The notes beneath the pieces were generated by a model, which saw only the letters and a program-made list of their open reading frames with translations, had not been told where the DNA came from and made no database searches. Positions 24,440-33,309 of a stretch of DNA of 48,971 bases are shown in pieces. Source of the stretch: Pseudomonadota bacterium. GTDB taxonomy: Bacteria > Pseudomonadota > Gammaproteobacteria > Burkholderiales > Rhodocyclaceae. How positions within the stretch are numbered: the stretch's first letter is position 1; every line of letters begins with the position of its first letter. Position numbers and translations under genes: made by a program. The stretch covers positions 1 to 48,971 of the forward strand of contig JAGTRW010000031.1 in NCBI GenBank assembly GCA_018262095.1, given 5' to 3'.

Positions 24440-24718
24440 GGGGGATTTCCTGGAAATGCTGCGTGTGATCGCCTGCGCGCTGTCGGCCCGCTCAAGCCGG
24501 CCAGTCGCCGATCAATGTCCGGCACCTTAGCGCAAGCGGGTTGGCGCCAATGTGCGGTAGCCAACATACGGGAACCGGCAGACCCTGCAGAATCCTCGAC
24601 GCCCGCCCCCGGACGCCTATTTCCTCGAAAAAGGCTTGACGACGAACCGGGGGATTCGCTGGCGCAATTGATCAAAGAAGCGAACGGTCGTACCGAATCA
24701 TTTACGCGAGAGGCAGGC

Positions 24719-26314
24719 ATGGATCTGCAGTTGGCAATCGACGAATGGCAAGCCACCCTGGGCGTCGCCCGGGTCGTTCAGGGAGAAGCCGCCGCAGTAC
24801 GCTACGGCATGGATGCCAGCGGCGTTAGCCGCTGCATTCCGGCGGCGCTGCTGATTGCCGACGGCGCGTCTCTTCCGGCGGTCATGAATACCGCCAGGGC
24901 GCATCGCATACCGGTCTATCCGATCAGTACGGGCAATAACTGGGGCTACGGCACGTCACTTCCGGCCAGCGACGGTTGCGTCATTCTCGATCTGTCGGAA
25001 ATGAAAAAGATCATCCATTTCGACGCCGAACTGGGCGTCGTGACGCTCGAACCGGGGGTCACCCAGCGCATGTTGGAGCGCTTTCTGGAACAGGGTAAAC
25101 ATCCCTTTCTGGTCCCGGTGACCGGGGCCGGGCCGACCTGCAGCCTGGTCGGCAACGCGCTGGAGCGCGGTTACGGCGTGACTCCCCATGTTGATCATTT
25201 TGGCGCGGTTACCGATCTCGAAGCCGTGCTTGCCGACGGCAGCGTCTACCGGACCGCGCTGCGCGAAGCCGCCGGCGACGATCTCGCCCGGCTCTTCAAA
25301 TGGGGAATCGGGCCGTACTCGGCTGGACTATTTGCGCAAAGCGGATTCGGCATCGTGACGCGCATGAGCATCGTCCTGGCCAGACGACCGGAGTGCGTGA
25401 AGATCTGCCTGTTCAGCCTCAAGGACGACGCCTTGCTCGAGTCGGCGATCGATCCCGTGCGCCAAATCCTGGGCAAGCTGCCGGGCATCTTGGGCGCCAT
25501 CAACCTGATGAACCAGCATCGGGTGCTGGCCATGTCGATTCCCTTTCCAGCGAGCCGCCTGGGTCCCGACGGCCTGATCCCGGCGCCCCTCGTCAAGGAA
25601 CTGGGACAGCAGTATCAAATCTCGCCATGGACCGGCTTTGCGACCCTCTACGGAACAAAGCGCATGGTTGCTGCGGCGCAAAAGGAGATTCGCCAGGAAC
25701 TCGCGGGAATCGCCTGCCGCCTGATGTTCTTCAGCCCGCAACAGGCCAGATTGCTGTCACGGGTGACGCAAATGATCCCTGGCGCGATGGGCCGGCGTCT
25801 CGCCAGCACCGCTGCGACGCTGGCCAAGTCGCTCGAGCTGGTCGCCGGCCGCCCCAATGAAACGGCGATGCCGCTTGCTTACTGGCGCAATGGCCGGCCG
25901 CCGCTCGGCGTATTGATGAACCCGTCGCGCGACGGCTGTGGCCTGATCTGGTACGCGCCGCTGGTGCCGATGCGCGCGGCGGCGATCAGGGCCTACGTCG
26001 ACATGGTCTGTCGCGTGACCCGCGAGTATGGCATCGAGCCTCTTATCACGTTTACCTCGGTCAGCGACCGGGTCTTTGACAGCACCGTGCCGCTCATCTT
26101 CAACCGCGACCAGCCTGAAGCGCTCGCTGCGGCGACCGCCTGTTACGCCGCCTTGCTCGAAGCCGGGCGGCTGATGGGCTGTTTTCCCTACCGGGTCGGG
26201 ATCAGCACGATGAAGACGCTGCATCGACTGCAGGACACGGCGCCAATATTTCATTCCCGGCTGCGCCAGGCCATCGACCCTGACAACCTACTGGCGCCGG
26301 GCCGCTATCAGTAG
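24719..26314 (+). CDS. FAD-linked oxidase, vanillyl-alcohol oxidase/p-cresol methylhydroxylase-like
   Basis: 531 residues. An N-terminal PCMH-type FAD domain shows 'PVYPISTGNNWGYGTSLPAS' (the FAD pyrophosphate loop) followed by 'VILDLSEMKKI', 'VTLEPGVTQ', and 'GPTCSLVGNALERGYGVTPH' before 'LEAVLADGSV'. The C-terminal oxidase cap ends 'IDPDNLLAPGRYQ', the usual family tail. Related flavoenzymes oxidise para-substituted phenols or other alcohols; a covalent-FAD residue cannot be assigned confidently. The frame is open from 24170, but ATG 24719 has AGAGGCAGGC upstream and begins the family homology. It directly precedes the PEP-CTERM gene; no cytochrome partner gene is present. Confidence 0.8.
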   Translation: MDLQLAIDEWQATLGVARVVQGEAAAVRYGMDASGVSRCIPAALLIADGASLPAVMNTARAHRIPVYPISTGNNWGYGTSLPASDGCVILDLSEMKKIIHFDAELGVVTLEPGVTQRMLERFLEQGKHPFLVPVTGAGPTCSLVGNALERGYGVTPHVDHFGAVTDLEAVLADGSVYRTALREAAGDDLARLFKWGIGPYSAGLFAQSGFGIVTRMSIVLARRPECVKICLFSLKDDALLESAIDPVRQILGKLPGILGAINLMNQHRVLAMSIPFPASRLGPDGLIPAPLVKELGQQYQISPWTGFATLYGTKRMVAAAQKEIRQELAGIACRLMFFSPQQARLLSRVTQMIPGAMGRRLASTAATLAKSLELVAGRPNETAMPLAYWRNGRPPLGVLMNPSRDGCGLIWYAPLVPMRAAAIRAYVDMVCRVTREYGIEPLITFTSVSDRVFDSTVPLIFNRDQPEALAAATACYAALLEAGRLMGCFPYRVGISTMKTLHRLQDTAPIFHSRLRQAIDPDNLLAPGRYQ

Positions 26315-26316
26315 CT

Positions 26317-26370
26317 TCTCTTGGCAGGTGTCGAATTTCTTTACAGCAGCAAGAGATGAGCCTTTTTTTT
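26317..26370 (+). terminator. Possible terminator after the FAD oxidase gene
   Basis: tctcttg (26317-26323) pairs with caagaga (26350-26356), a short stem with a 26-base loop, followed by an eight-T tract (26363-26370). The T-run is strong, the stem weak. Confidence 0.35.
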
Positions 26371-26430
26371 CTTCTTGATTTTATAAAAAAACACAATAAA
26401 TACAGTATGTTGATGGGTTGTAGTGGGGTA

Positions 26431-26446
26431 TGGCATGTAAAGTGCT
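26431..26446 (+). promoter_or_regulatory. Candidate sigma-54 (-24/-12) promoter of the PEP-CTERM gene
   Basis: TGGCATGTAAAGTGCT: GG at 26432-26433 and GC at 26444-26445 are exactly twelve bases apart, as required for RpoN promoters (consensus TGGCACG-N4-TTGCW), with 10 of 12 consensus-type positions met by eye. Predicted start is near 26457, giving a ~50-base leader with GAGGAG before the ATG at 26507. PEP-CTERM genes are known to be driven by RpoN with the PrsK/PrsR two-component system in related floc-forming bacteria. Confidence 0.65.
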
Positions 26447-26506
26447 TTATTGCCACCAAGCGGGCAAACAGGTTCGCGAGAATTCAACCATTTGAGGAGA
26501 AACATA

Positions 26507-27286
26507 ATGAACTTGTTCAAGAAGACCATGATTGGCGCCGCACTGGCCATGGGCATCGCCGCCTCCGCACAAGCCACGCCGATCAACGTCGGCGGCGTCG
26601 TCTGGGATCCGGACAATGGCATCGATTTCAGCGCCGCTTCGGTTTCCATCCACCAATTCATCGACAGCATTACCGGCATCCTCAGCGGCTTCGGCACGAT
26701 CAATTCGATCAACGGGTCGTCGACTTTCTGCGCCGCCGGCGGCTGCGAATTGACCTTCCAGTTTGGCGGCTTCACGCCGATCACCGGCTTGTTGCCGTCG
26801 GCGACCGGCAGCACCATTCAGTACGCGGGTGGCTTCGTCAATGTCTTCGCCGATAGCACGCCTGAGGCGGCTAACCTCGACGGCACGACGATGACCCAAG
26901 CCAGCACCGGCGACGGCGCACTGTGGCTGGCGCTGACCGGGCATAACCTGCCGACCGGCTCGCTGGTCGGTACGGTCTCGGTCGATCCCGTAACCCAGGA
27001 AGTTTCGACGCTGGTTGGCAGCGGTCTGCTCGACGCCACCGGCGGCCTGGCGCTGGAACATTTCAACACCAATACCAAGGCTGACGGTTCCGACATGACC
27101 TTCACCAACGGCTTCACAACCCTGCTCGGACCGGTCACCGAGAATCCCAATACGCAGCTGCTGGAGTCGCTCGGTACCGGCAATTTCAAGGGTAATTCGA
27201 TCCCCGAGCCGGGTTCGCTGGCCCTTCTGGGCGTCGGCCTCTTCGGCCTGGGCACGCTGCGCAATCGTCGCAAGCCACAAGCCTGA
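26507..27286 (+). CDS. PEP-CTERM sorting-domain protein
   Basis: 259 residues. Signal peptide ~1-24 (basic MNLFKK, hydrophobic core, cleavage after AQA). The middle is a Gly/Thr/Asp/Asn-rich beta-type region with one CAAGGC cysteine pair. The C-terminus is a textbook PEP-CTERM sorting tail: PEP at 233-235 (NSIPEPGS), a transmembrane helix LALLGVGLFGLGTL and a basic RNRRK cluster. XrtA (36553-38133) would cleave near the PEP motif and release or attach the protein outside the cell. No enzymatic domain visible; such proteins are often matrix or floc components. A strong hairpin follows the stop, so it forms its own transcription unit. Confidence 0.93.
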   Translation: MNLFKKTMIGAALAMGIAASAQATPINVGGVVWDPDNGIDFSAASVSIHQFIDSITGILSGFGTINSINGSSTFCAAGGCELTFQFGGFTPITGLLPSATGSTIQYAGGFVNVFADSTPEAANLDGTTMTQASTGDGALWLALTGHNLPTGSLVGTVSVDPVTQEVSTLVGSGLLDATGGLALEHFNTNTKADGSDMTFTNGFTTLLGPVTENPNTQLLESLGTGNFKGNSIPEPGSLALLGVGLFGLGTLRNRRKPQA

Positions 27287-27306
27287 TCGAGCGTCATCGT
27301 TTCAAT

Positions 27307-27330
27307 TACGGCCTGCGCATGCAGGCCGTA
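27307..27330 (+). terminator. 10-bp perfect hairpin after the PEP-CTERM gene
   Basis: tacggcctgc (27307-27316) pairs exactly with gcaggccgta (27321-27330) around GCAT, followed by TTGCTTTGT. It separates the PEP-CTERM unit from the EPS operon. Confidence 0.75.
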
Positions 27331-27521
27331 TTGCTTTGTGTGCCGCCGCCGCCGTTGCGCAATGCGCGCTGCGGGTATGAGTAAGTCATATGTTGGCTGG
27401 CGTACATACGGTCCCGGCCGACGCCGCTAAGATCAGGGCCGATCCTGTGTCACGAATCGTCTGAAATCCCTTTGTCGATCGTTGGCGTTCAATGCGACTG
27501 CCCAGAATAACGGAGAACCAT

Positions 27522-28151
27522 ATGTCTTGTAGCCAGAATCACCGAGTTGCCGCCGCCTTGCGCTGGATGGTCATCAGCGTGCTTGGGACCGTCGTCTTCG
27601 GCTGTGCGACGACCAACCCGCCGGCGCCTTCGCTCGCCGCTTCGCCAAACTACAGCTATCTGATCGGTCCGGGTGACCTCGTCAATATCGTCGTCTGGCG
27701 CAATCCGGAGCTTTCGATGAGCGTTCCGGTTCGCCCCGATGGAAAGATCGCCGCGCCGCTGGTCGAAGATTTGCCGGCCATGGGCAAGGACGCCACGACG
27801 CTCTCGCGCGACATCGAGGCGGCGCTCGGCAAGTACATCCGCGACCCGGTCGTGACGGTCATCGTCACGGCCTTTGTCGGCCCTTACAGCGAACAGATCC
27901 GCGTGCTCGGCGAGGCGTCCAAACCGCAGATGCTGCCGTTCAAGCAGAAGATGACCTTGCTCGACGTGATGATTGCGGTCGGCGGCCTGACCGACTTTGC
28001 CGACGGCAACGCCACCACCTTGTTGCGCACCGCCGAAGGCAACAAGCAATACAGCGTGCGCGTCAAGGATCTGGTCAAACGTGGCGACGTGTCGGCCAAC
28101 GTCGAGATTCAACCGGGTGACGTACTGATCATTCCGCGCAGCTGGTTCTGA
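27522..28151 (+). CDS. XrtA-associated polysaccharide export lipoprotein (Wza-like)
   Basis: 209 residues with a lipoprotein signal (lipobox VFGC, about residue 27). A Poly_export domain follows: 'YLIGPGDLVNIVVWRNPELS', 'VRPDGKIAAPLVEDLPAMGK' and a SLBB-like part 'VLGEASKPQMLPFKQKMTLL' with 'IQPGDVLIIPRSWF' at the end. It corresponds to the short Wza-like proteins that open XrtA loci and form the outer-membrane exit channel. The ATG at 27522 follows ACGGAGAACCAT; an ATG ten codons upstream lacks a site. First gene of the long plus-strand operon. Confidence 0.92.
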   Translation: MSCSQNHRVAAALRWMVISVLGTVVFGCATTNPPAPSLAASPNYSYLIGPGDLVNIVVWRNPELSMSVPVRPDGKIAAPLVEDLPAMGKDATTLSRDIEAALGKYIRDPVVTVIVTAFVGPYSEQIRVLGEASKPQMLPFKQKMTLLDVMIAVGGLTDFADGNATTLLRTAEGNKQYSVRVKDLVKRGDVSANVEIQPGDVLIIPRSWF

Positions 28152-28165
28152 GCGTCTCACTTCAG

Positions 28166-28184
28166 CGCTGGCATGCGGCCAGCG
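28166..28184 (+). other. Intercistronic hairpin after the export gene
   Basis: cgctggc-atgcg-gccagcg, a perfect 7-bp stem, lies in the only sizeable gap of the first operon genes. With no T-tract it could be an RNA-processing or stability element tuning export-protein versus downstream expression. Confidence 0.4.
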
Positions 28185-28217
28185 GCGTGCAACAACACAT
28201 AGCGAGACAAGAATCCG

Positions 28218-29777
28218 ATGGATGAAATAATCCGGCAGGCGACGACTGTTCTGAGGGGGATGTGGAAGCGTCGCTGGCTTGGTTTGCTGGTCGCCTGGGG
28301 AGTCGGGGCGGTCGGCGTCGTCGTGGTGCTGCGCATTCCAGACAAATACGAGGCTTCGGCACGCATCTTTGTCGATACCCAGTCGATCCTCAAGCCGCTG
28401 ATGTCGGGGCTGGCGGTCGAGCCCAATGTCGATCAGAAGATCATGATCCTGAGCCGCACGCTGATCAGCCGGCCCAATGTGGAAAAGTTGATCCACATGG
28501 CCGACCTCGATTTGAACATCAAGTCGAAACCGGCGCAGGATGCGCTGGGCGACGATTTGATGAAGCAGTTGAGCATCAAGAGCACGTCGCGCGACAACCT
28601 CTACACGCTGGCCTACAACGATCACGATCCGGAGCGGGCCAAGCGCGTCGTGCAGTCGCTGGCTTCGATCTTTGTCGAGTCGAGCCTGGGCGACAAGCGC
28701 AAGGATACGGATTCGGCCAAGAAATTCATCGATGACCAGATCCAGGTCTACCAGACCAAGCTTGAGGAAGCCGAAAACCGCCTCAAGGAATTCAAGCTCA
28801 AGAATATCGCGATGCAAGCCGCCGACGGCAAGGACTATTTCGGCCGCATGGGCGAGATCACCGCGGTGCTCGAGCGCTCCAAGCTCGAGCTGCACGAAGC
28901 GGAGAATTCGCGCGATGCGCTCAAGAAACAGCTCGTCGGAGAGACCCCGTCCTTGGCCTCCGACAGTCCGGACGCCGCCGCCGGGATCGTCATGCCGGAG
29001 ATCGACGGTCGCCTCGACACCATGAAACGCAATCTTGACGGCCTTTTGCAGCGGTTTACCGATCAGCATCCCGATGTCATCGGAACGCAACGCATGATCA
29101 AGGAACTGGAAGCGCAGAAGCGCGCGGAGATCGCCGCCCGCCGCAAGAGTTCGCCCAACGTGCCGGTGTCGCTGGCCAACAGCAACCCCGTTTACCAGCA
29201 GCTGCGCATATCGCTCGCCGAAAATGAAGCGACGGTCGCCTCGCTGCGCGTTCGCGTCGCCGAATACCAATCGCGCTTCAATCTGCTCAAGGAGTCCGTC
29301 AAGATGATTCCACAGATCGAAGCCGAATTCACGCAGCTCAACCGGGACTACGACATCAACAAGAAGAACTACGAAAGTCTGGTCACGCGCCGCGAGTCGG
29401 CGACGATGTCGGGTGACATGGACGCTTCCACGGCCGGCGTCGATTTCCGCCTGATCGATCCGCCGCGGGTTTCGCCCAAGCCGGTCTCGCCCAACCGACT
29501 GTTGCTCATTCCGCTGACGCTGGTCGTGGCGCTGGCCGCCGGATTCCTTGTCGCCTTCGCCGGCAGCGCGATTCGTCCGATCTTTTTCGATGCGCGCCTG
29601 CTGCGTGAAGCCTGCGGTTTGCCGATTCTCGGGACCGTTTCAAGGATCGTCAACGAAGGCGAAAGGATCAGGGCCAGGAAAGAGTTGAAACGCTTCATCG
29701 CTGCGCTTGCGGCGCTCCTTTCGGTCTATGCCGTCGGGATTTCCTCCGTGTTTTTTCTTACCATGAATACGGCCTGA
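28218..29777 (+). CDS. XrtA-system polysaccharide chain-length determinant (Wzz/PCP family)
   Basis: 519 residues. TM1 ~20-40, a large periplasmic region with coiled coils (~165-230 and ~330-390, e.g. 'QVYQTKLEEAENRLKEFKLK'), then TM2 ~430-450 after the Pro-rich 'DPPRVSPKPVSPN' (the PCP P-x-x-P signature) and a further C-terminal TM. The family controls polymer length and works with the BY-kinase that follows nine bases later. 'RIFVDTQSILKPLMSGLAV' is typical of the XrtA subgroup. The cytoplasmic kinase domain is separate, as usual in this group. Confidence 0.93.
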   Translation: MDEIIRQATTVLRGMWKRRWLGLLVAWGVGAVGVVVVLRIPDKYEASARIFVDTQSILKPLMSGLAVEPNVDQKIMILSRTLISRPNVEKLIHMADLDLNIKSKPAQDALGDDLMKQLSIKSTSRDNLYTLAYNDHDPERAKRVVQSLASIFVESSLGDKRKDTDSAKKFIDDQIQVYQTKLEEAENRLKEFKLKNIAMQAADGKDYFGRMGEITAVLERSKLELHEAENSRDALKKQLVGETPSLASDSPDAAAGIVMPEIDGRLDTMKRNLDGLLQRFTDQHPDVIGTQRMIKELEAQKRAEIAARRKSSPNVPVSLANSNPVYQQLRISLAENEATVASLRVRVAEYQSRFNLLKESVKMIPQIEAEFTQLNRDYDINKKNYESLVTRRESATMSGDMDASTAGVDFRLIDPPRVSPKPVSPNRLLLIPLTLVVALAAGFLVAFAGSAIRPIFFDARLLREACGLPILGTVSRIVNEGERIRARKELKRFIAALAALLSVYAVGISSVFFLTMNTA

Positions 29778-29786
29778 GGGAAGACG

Positions 29787-30695
29787 ATGAGCCTTATTGA
29801 ACAAGCCACCCAGCGACTCGAACAGCTGCGCCAGGCCGGGGTTGACCTGCCGCCCGCGCCCACGCCGGAGGCGCCGTCAGCGGTCGTTTCGGCGCGGCCG
29901 GTGACCCCGGTCAGAGCGCTCGAGCCGGTCTTCGCACCCTCTGCCGGCGCCGCCGCAGCGCAGCGCGTCGAACTCGATCCGAAGGTGCTTTCGGCGGCGG
30001 GAATCGTACACCCCGACGCGATGCGCTCGCAACTCGGCGACGAGTACCGGGTCATCAAGCGGCCGTTGATCGACAACGCCAAGGGCAGAACCGGGGCGGT
30101 GCCGATCAAGGATGCCAATCTGATCATGATCACCAGTGCGCTGCCGGGCGAGGGAAAGACATTCACCGCGGCCAATCTGGCCATGAGCATCGCCATGGAA
30201 CTCAATCACACGGTGATGCTGGTCGATGCCGACGTCGCCCGGCCGAGCCTGATGAAACTGCTGGGCTTGCCGCAGCGGCGCGGCCTGCTCGACGTGCTCG
30301 GCGACGAGTCGGTCGATCTGCAGCAGGTCCTGCTGCGCACCAACATCGCTAACCTGACCATCCTGCCGAGCGGCAACTCGCATCCGCGCGCGACCGAACT
30401 GCTGGCCAGCGACGCCATGGTCCGCCTGCTCGCCGACATGGGCAGCCGCTATGCAGACCGCATCATCATTTTCGACTCGCCGCCGCTGCTGGTCACCACC
30501 GAGGCCCGCGCGCTGGCCGCCCACATGGGGCAGGTCGTCGTCGTGGTCAAGGCCGAGAGCACTTCGCAGGCGGAAGTCAAGCATGCGCTGGCGATGATCG
30601 CCGGCTGCCCGATCAAGCTCATGTTGCTCAATCAGGCCGCGACCTCGGTCAAGGACGGCTACGGCTACGGTTATGGATACGGCTATGGCAACTAG
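29787..30695 (+). CDS. XrtA-associated tyrosine autokinase (BY-kinase)
   Basis: 302 residues. Walker A 'ALPGEGKTFTAANLA' (~118-132), Walker A' 'VMLVDADVARPS' (~143-154) and Walker B 'RIIIFDSPPLLV' define the BY-kinase fold. The C-terminus is a pure Gly-Tyr run (five Tyr in GYGYGYGYGYGN), the autophosphorylation cluster. Phosphorylation cycles of such tails control assembly with the chain-length protein. The ~100 N-terminal residues are Ala/Pro-rich and probably contact the partner. The gene ends inside a TACGGC-type tandem repeat that also contains the start of the next gene. Confidence 0.93.
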   Translation: MSLIEQATQRLEQLRQAGVDLPPAPTPEAPSAVVSARPVTPVRALEPVFAPSAGAAAAQRVELDPKVLSAAGIVHPDAMRSQLGDEYRVIKRPLIDNAKGRTGAVPIKDANLIMITSALPGEGKTFTAANLAMSIAMELNHTVMLVDADVARPSLMKLLGLPQRRGLLDVLGDESVDLQQVLLRTNIANLTILPSGNSHPRATELLASDAMVRLLADMGSRYADRIIIFDSPPLLVTTEARALAAHMGQVVVVVKAESTSQAEVKHALAMIAGCPIKLMLLNQAATSVKDGYGYGYGYGYGN

Positions 30696-32193
30696 ACGAA
30701 GATCAGCGCGCGGCGCCTTCAGATTTCTTTCCCATGGACTGACGCTGGTCTGCGTTTCGCTGCCGGCCGCTGCCGGCGAGTGGACCATCACGCCGATGGT
30801 CAGCGTCAATGAAACGGCGACTGACAATGTCAATCTGGTGGCGACCAATAGAAGCAGCGATCTGGTGACCGACGTCAATCCCGGGCTGCGTATCGATGGT
30901 GCCGGCGGTCGTTCCAAGCTGCACTTCGATTATCAGTTGCACAATCTGTTCTACGCCCGAAATTCCGACCTCGACCGCTCGCAGAACTCGCTCAATGCAC
31001 TGGGCACGCTCGAGGCGGCGGAGAACTGGCTATTCATCGAAGCCAGCGCGGCCATTGCCCAGCAAAGCATTTCGGCGTTTGGCGGAGCGACTTCCAGCAC
31101 GGTCAATACCAACAGCAGCTCGAACACAACGGAAACGGGAACCTACCGCGTCTCGCCCTACATGCGCGGCAGCTTCGGCAATCTTGCCGATTACCTGCTT
31201 CGTTACAATCTTAGCAAGTACACCACGCAATATGGCGACGCCTTCAACTCGGATACCAACGAGTTGATGGGTTCGCTCAAGGGCGATACCGCGCTGGCGA
31301 GTCTGGGCTGGATGCTCGACGCGAGAAGCCAGACCGTCAAGTTCGGCGACGGCCGCAACAACGAGCTTGACCTGCTGCGTGGCATTCTCACCTACAAGCT
31401 CGACCCGCAGTTGAGGGTGCTGCTGATCGCCGGACGCGAGGCCAACAACTACCTGACCGCCGACAAGACGGCGTACACCACCAAGGGCGGCGGCATCGAG
31501 TGGGCGCCGACCGAGCGAACGCTGGCCTCGGCGATCATGGAAAATCGTTTCATCGGTGATACCTACCATCTGATCTTCTCGCACATCACCGGCGGCTCGG
31601 TGTGGAAAATCAGCAAGACCAGGGATGTGGTCGTACAGCAGAATCAGCAGGGATCGTTTGCTTTCGATCCGGTTGCCAGCAGCCCGCCGACCAGTTCGAG
31701 CGCACCGGTTGCCAGCAACTACACGGCCAGTTCCGGAAGTCCGCTGACGATCAATTCGATGATTTCGGGCGTGACCTTGCAGGAGCGTGGCGATGTGTCA
31801 TTCGCGCTGCTTGGCGCGAGAAACACGCTGACTTTCGCCGCGTTCAACAGCAAGTCGACGGGAATCACGCAGATCTTGATGGCCGTCCCGAGCATCGGCG
31901 GAAATTACGTCCTCTCGCCGCTGATCCAGGAACTCAAGCAGCGCGGGGCCAGCATCAGCTGGTCGCACCAGCTGACCGGCCTGTCTTCACTAGTGGCCAG
32001 TTATGCGCTGATCAACAACAAGGGAACGGGAGCGACGACGCTTGAGACCGACCAGAAGATGTTCAATGTGAATCTGGTGACGCGGCTCGACCCGAAAACA
32101 AGCGCCGGAGTCGGCGTGCGGCGCAGCGTGGTCGATGGAACGACGAACTATACCGAAAATGCCTTGACCGGCACCATTTCCTACCAGTTCTAA
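30673..32193 (+). CDS. XrtA/PEP-CTERM-associated outer-membrane beta-barrel protein
   Basis: 506 residues; signal peptide ends near PAAAGEW, then 'ITPMVSVNETATDNVNL' and many alternating amphipathic strands, ending in 'LTGTISYQF' with a terminal aromatic typical of outer-membrane barrels. It matches the uncharacterised barrel found in the same place in XrtA loci. It may help polymer or protein export through the outer membrane. Two starts are possible, 30673 and 30685 (MATRRRS), both within the end of the kinase gene; the shorter form gives a more normal signal peptide. Confidence 0.85.
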   Translation: MDTAMATRRRSARGAFRFLSHGLTLVCVSLPAAAGEWTITPMVSVNETATDNVNLVATNRSSDLVTDVNPGLRIDGAGGRSKLHFDYQLHNLFYARNSDLDRSQNSLNALGTLEAAENWLFIEASAAIAQQSISAFGGATSSTVNTNSSSNTTETGTYRVSPYMRGSFGNLADYLLRYNLSKYTTQYGDAFNSDTNELMGSLKGDTALASLGWMLDARSQTVKFGDGRNNELDLLRGILTYKLDPQLRVLLIAGREANNYLTADKTAYTTKGGGIEWAPTERTLASAIMENRFIGDTYHLIFSHITGGSVWKISKTRDVVVQQNQQGSFAFDPVASSPPTSSSAPVASNYTASSGSPLTINSMISGVTLQERGDVSFALLGARNTLTFAAFNSKSTGITQILMAVPSIGGNYVLSPLIQELKQRGASISWSHQLTGLSSLVASYALINNKGTGATTLETDQKMFNVNLVTRLDPKTSAGVGVRRSVVDGTTNYTENALTGTISYQF

Positions 32194-32205
32194 CCTGAGC
32201 CCGCA

Positions 32206-33309
32206 ATGTACGAATCCTTCTATGGTCTGACCAGCAAGCCTTTTCAGCTCAATCCTGATCCCGGTTTCTATTTCGCCAGCAAGCAGCATCGACGCGCGGC
32301 ATCGTACCTCGAGTATGGCTTGCATCAGAATGAAGGATTCATCGTCGTGACCGGCGAGGTCGGTGCCGGCAAGACGACGATTGTGCGCGGTCTGCTCGAC
32401 AAGCTCGATTCGTCCAAAGTGGTCGCGGCGCAACTGGTCAGCACCCAGCTCGATGCCGACGACACGTTGCGCATGGTCGCCGGCGCTTTTGGCGTGAAGA
32501 CCAAAGGTCTTTCCAAGTCCGACGTCCTGCTGGCGCTGGAAGCCTTTCTGGTCAGCGTCACTCAGCAGGGCAAGCGTTGCCTGCTCATCGTAGACGAGGC
32601 GCAGAACCTGACCGCACAGGCGGTCGAAGAATTGCGCATGCTGTCGAATTTCCAGTTCGAAACGCAGGCGCTGCTGCAGAGTTTTCTGATCGGCCAGCCT
32701 GAATTTCGCAGCATCATGCAAAGTCCGCAGATGCAGCAACTGCGGCAACGGGTGATCGCCGCGTGTCATATCGGCCCGATGGACCAGCAGGAAACGCACG
32801 GCTATATCAACCATCGCCTGAAATGCGCCGGCTTCTCGGGAACGCCGCTGTTTGACGACGACGCGGCGCGGCAAATCTTCGCCGCGACCGGCGGCGTGCC
32901 GCGGCGAATCAATCTATTGTGCGACCGCATTCTGCTGTTCGGCTTCCTGGCCGGGACCAAGGTCTTCAGCCTCGGCGATGTCGAGGAAGTGGCCAGGGAA
33001 CTCAACGAAGAAACGCAGGCGTCGGCAACGCCGGCCGATGCCGGAGCCGGCGGCTGGAGCAGCGTCGGCTCGGCGCTGGTCGATGGCGACCGGCTCGACG
33101 TTGAGCTGAGCAAATCCGTGCTCGACACCGCCAGCGCCGACGCGGCGACCAGAACCATTACCGACTTGAGCAACGGCATCAGCGAGCAGCGCATCGTTCG
33201 TCTGGAGCGCAGCATGATCCGCATCGAACACAGTTGTGCGGCGACGCTCATGCTGCTGCAGCAACTGGTCAATGCCATGCGCGCGCCGGCGCCGGAAAGG
33301 GAGTCTTGA
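32206..33309 (+). CDS. XrtA-associated AAA ATPase (ExeA/GspA-like)
   Basis: 367 residues. It starts 'MYESFYGLTSKPFQLNPDPG', the hallmark of the ExeA-like group. Walker A 'GEVGAGKTT' (50-58), Walker B 'CLLIVDEAQNL', sensor region 'LIGQPEFR' and 'ATGGVPRRINLLCDRILL' follow. The C-terminal ~80 residues are a low-complexity linker plus a coiled helix. Members occur in nearly all XrtA loci beside the barrel protein; by analogy with ExeA they may help assemble envelope machinery, but the role is unproven. Starts 12 bases after the barrel gene. Confidence 0.92.
   Translation: MYESFYGLTSKPFQLNPDPGFYFASKQHRRAASYLEYGLHQNEGFIVVTGEVGAGKTTIVRGLLDKLDSSKVVAAQLVSTQLDADDTLRMVAGAFGVKTKGLSKSDVLLALEAFLVSVTQQGKRCLLIVDEAQNLTAQAVEELRMLSNFQFETQALLQSFLIGQPEFRSIMQSPQMQQLRQRVIAACHIGPMDQQETHGYINHRLKCAGFSGTPLFDDDAARQIFAATGGVPRRINLLCDRILLFGFLAGTKVFSLGDVEEVARELNEETQASATPADAGAGGWSSVGSALVDGDRLDVELSKSVLDTASADAATRTITDLSNGISEQRIVRLERSMIRIEHSCAATLMLLQQLVNAMRAPAPERES

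Noticed and set aside
24170-24718. 183-residue N-terminal extension of the FAD oxidase frame
   Set aside because: No family similarity, and ATG 24719 has a good ribosome site.
27489-29270. 593-residue open frame on the minus strand
   Set aside because: Antisense to the export and chain-length genes; composition (Arg/Asp/Gly/His-rich) is typical of a high-GC shadow, with no domain.
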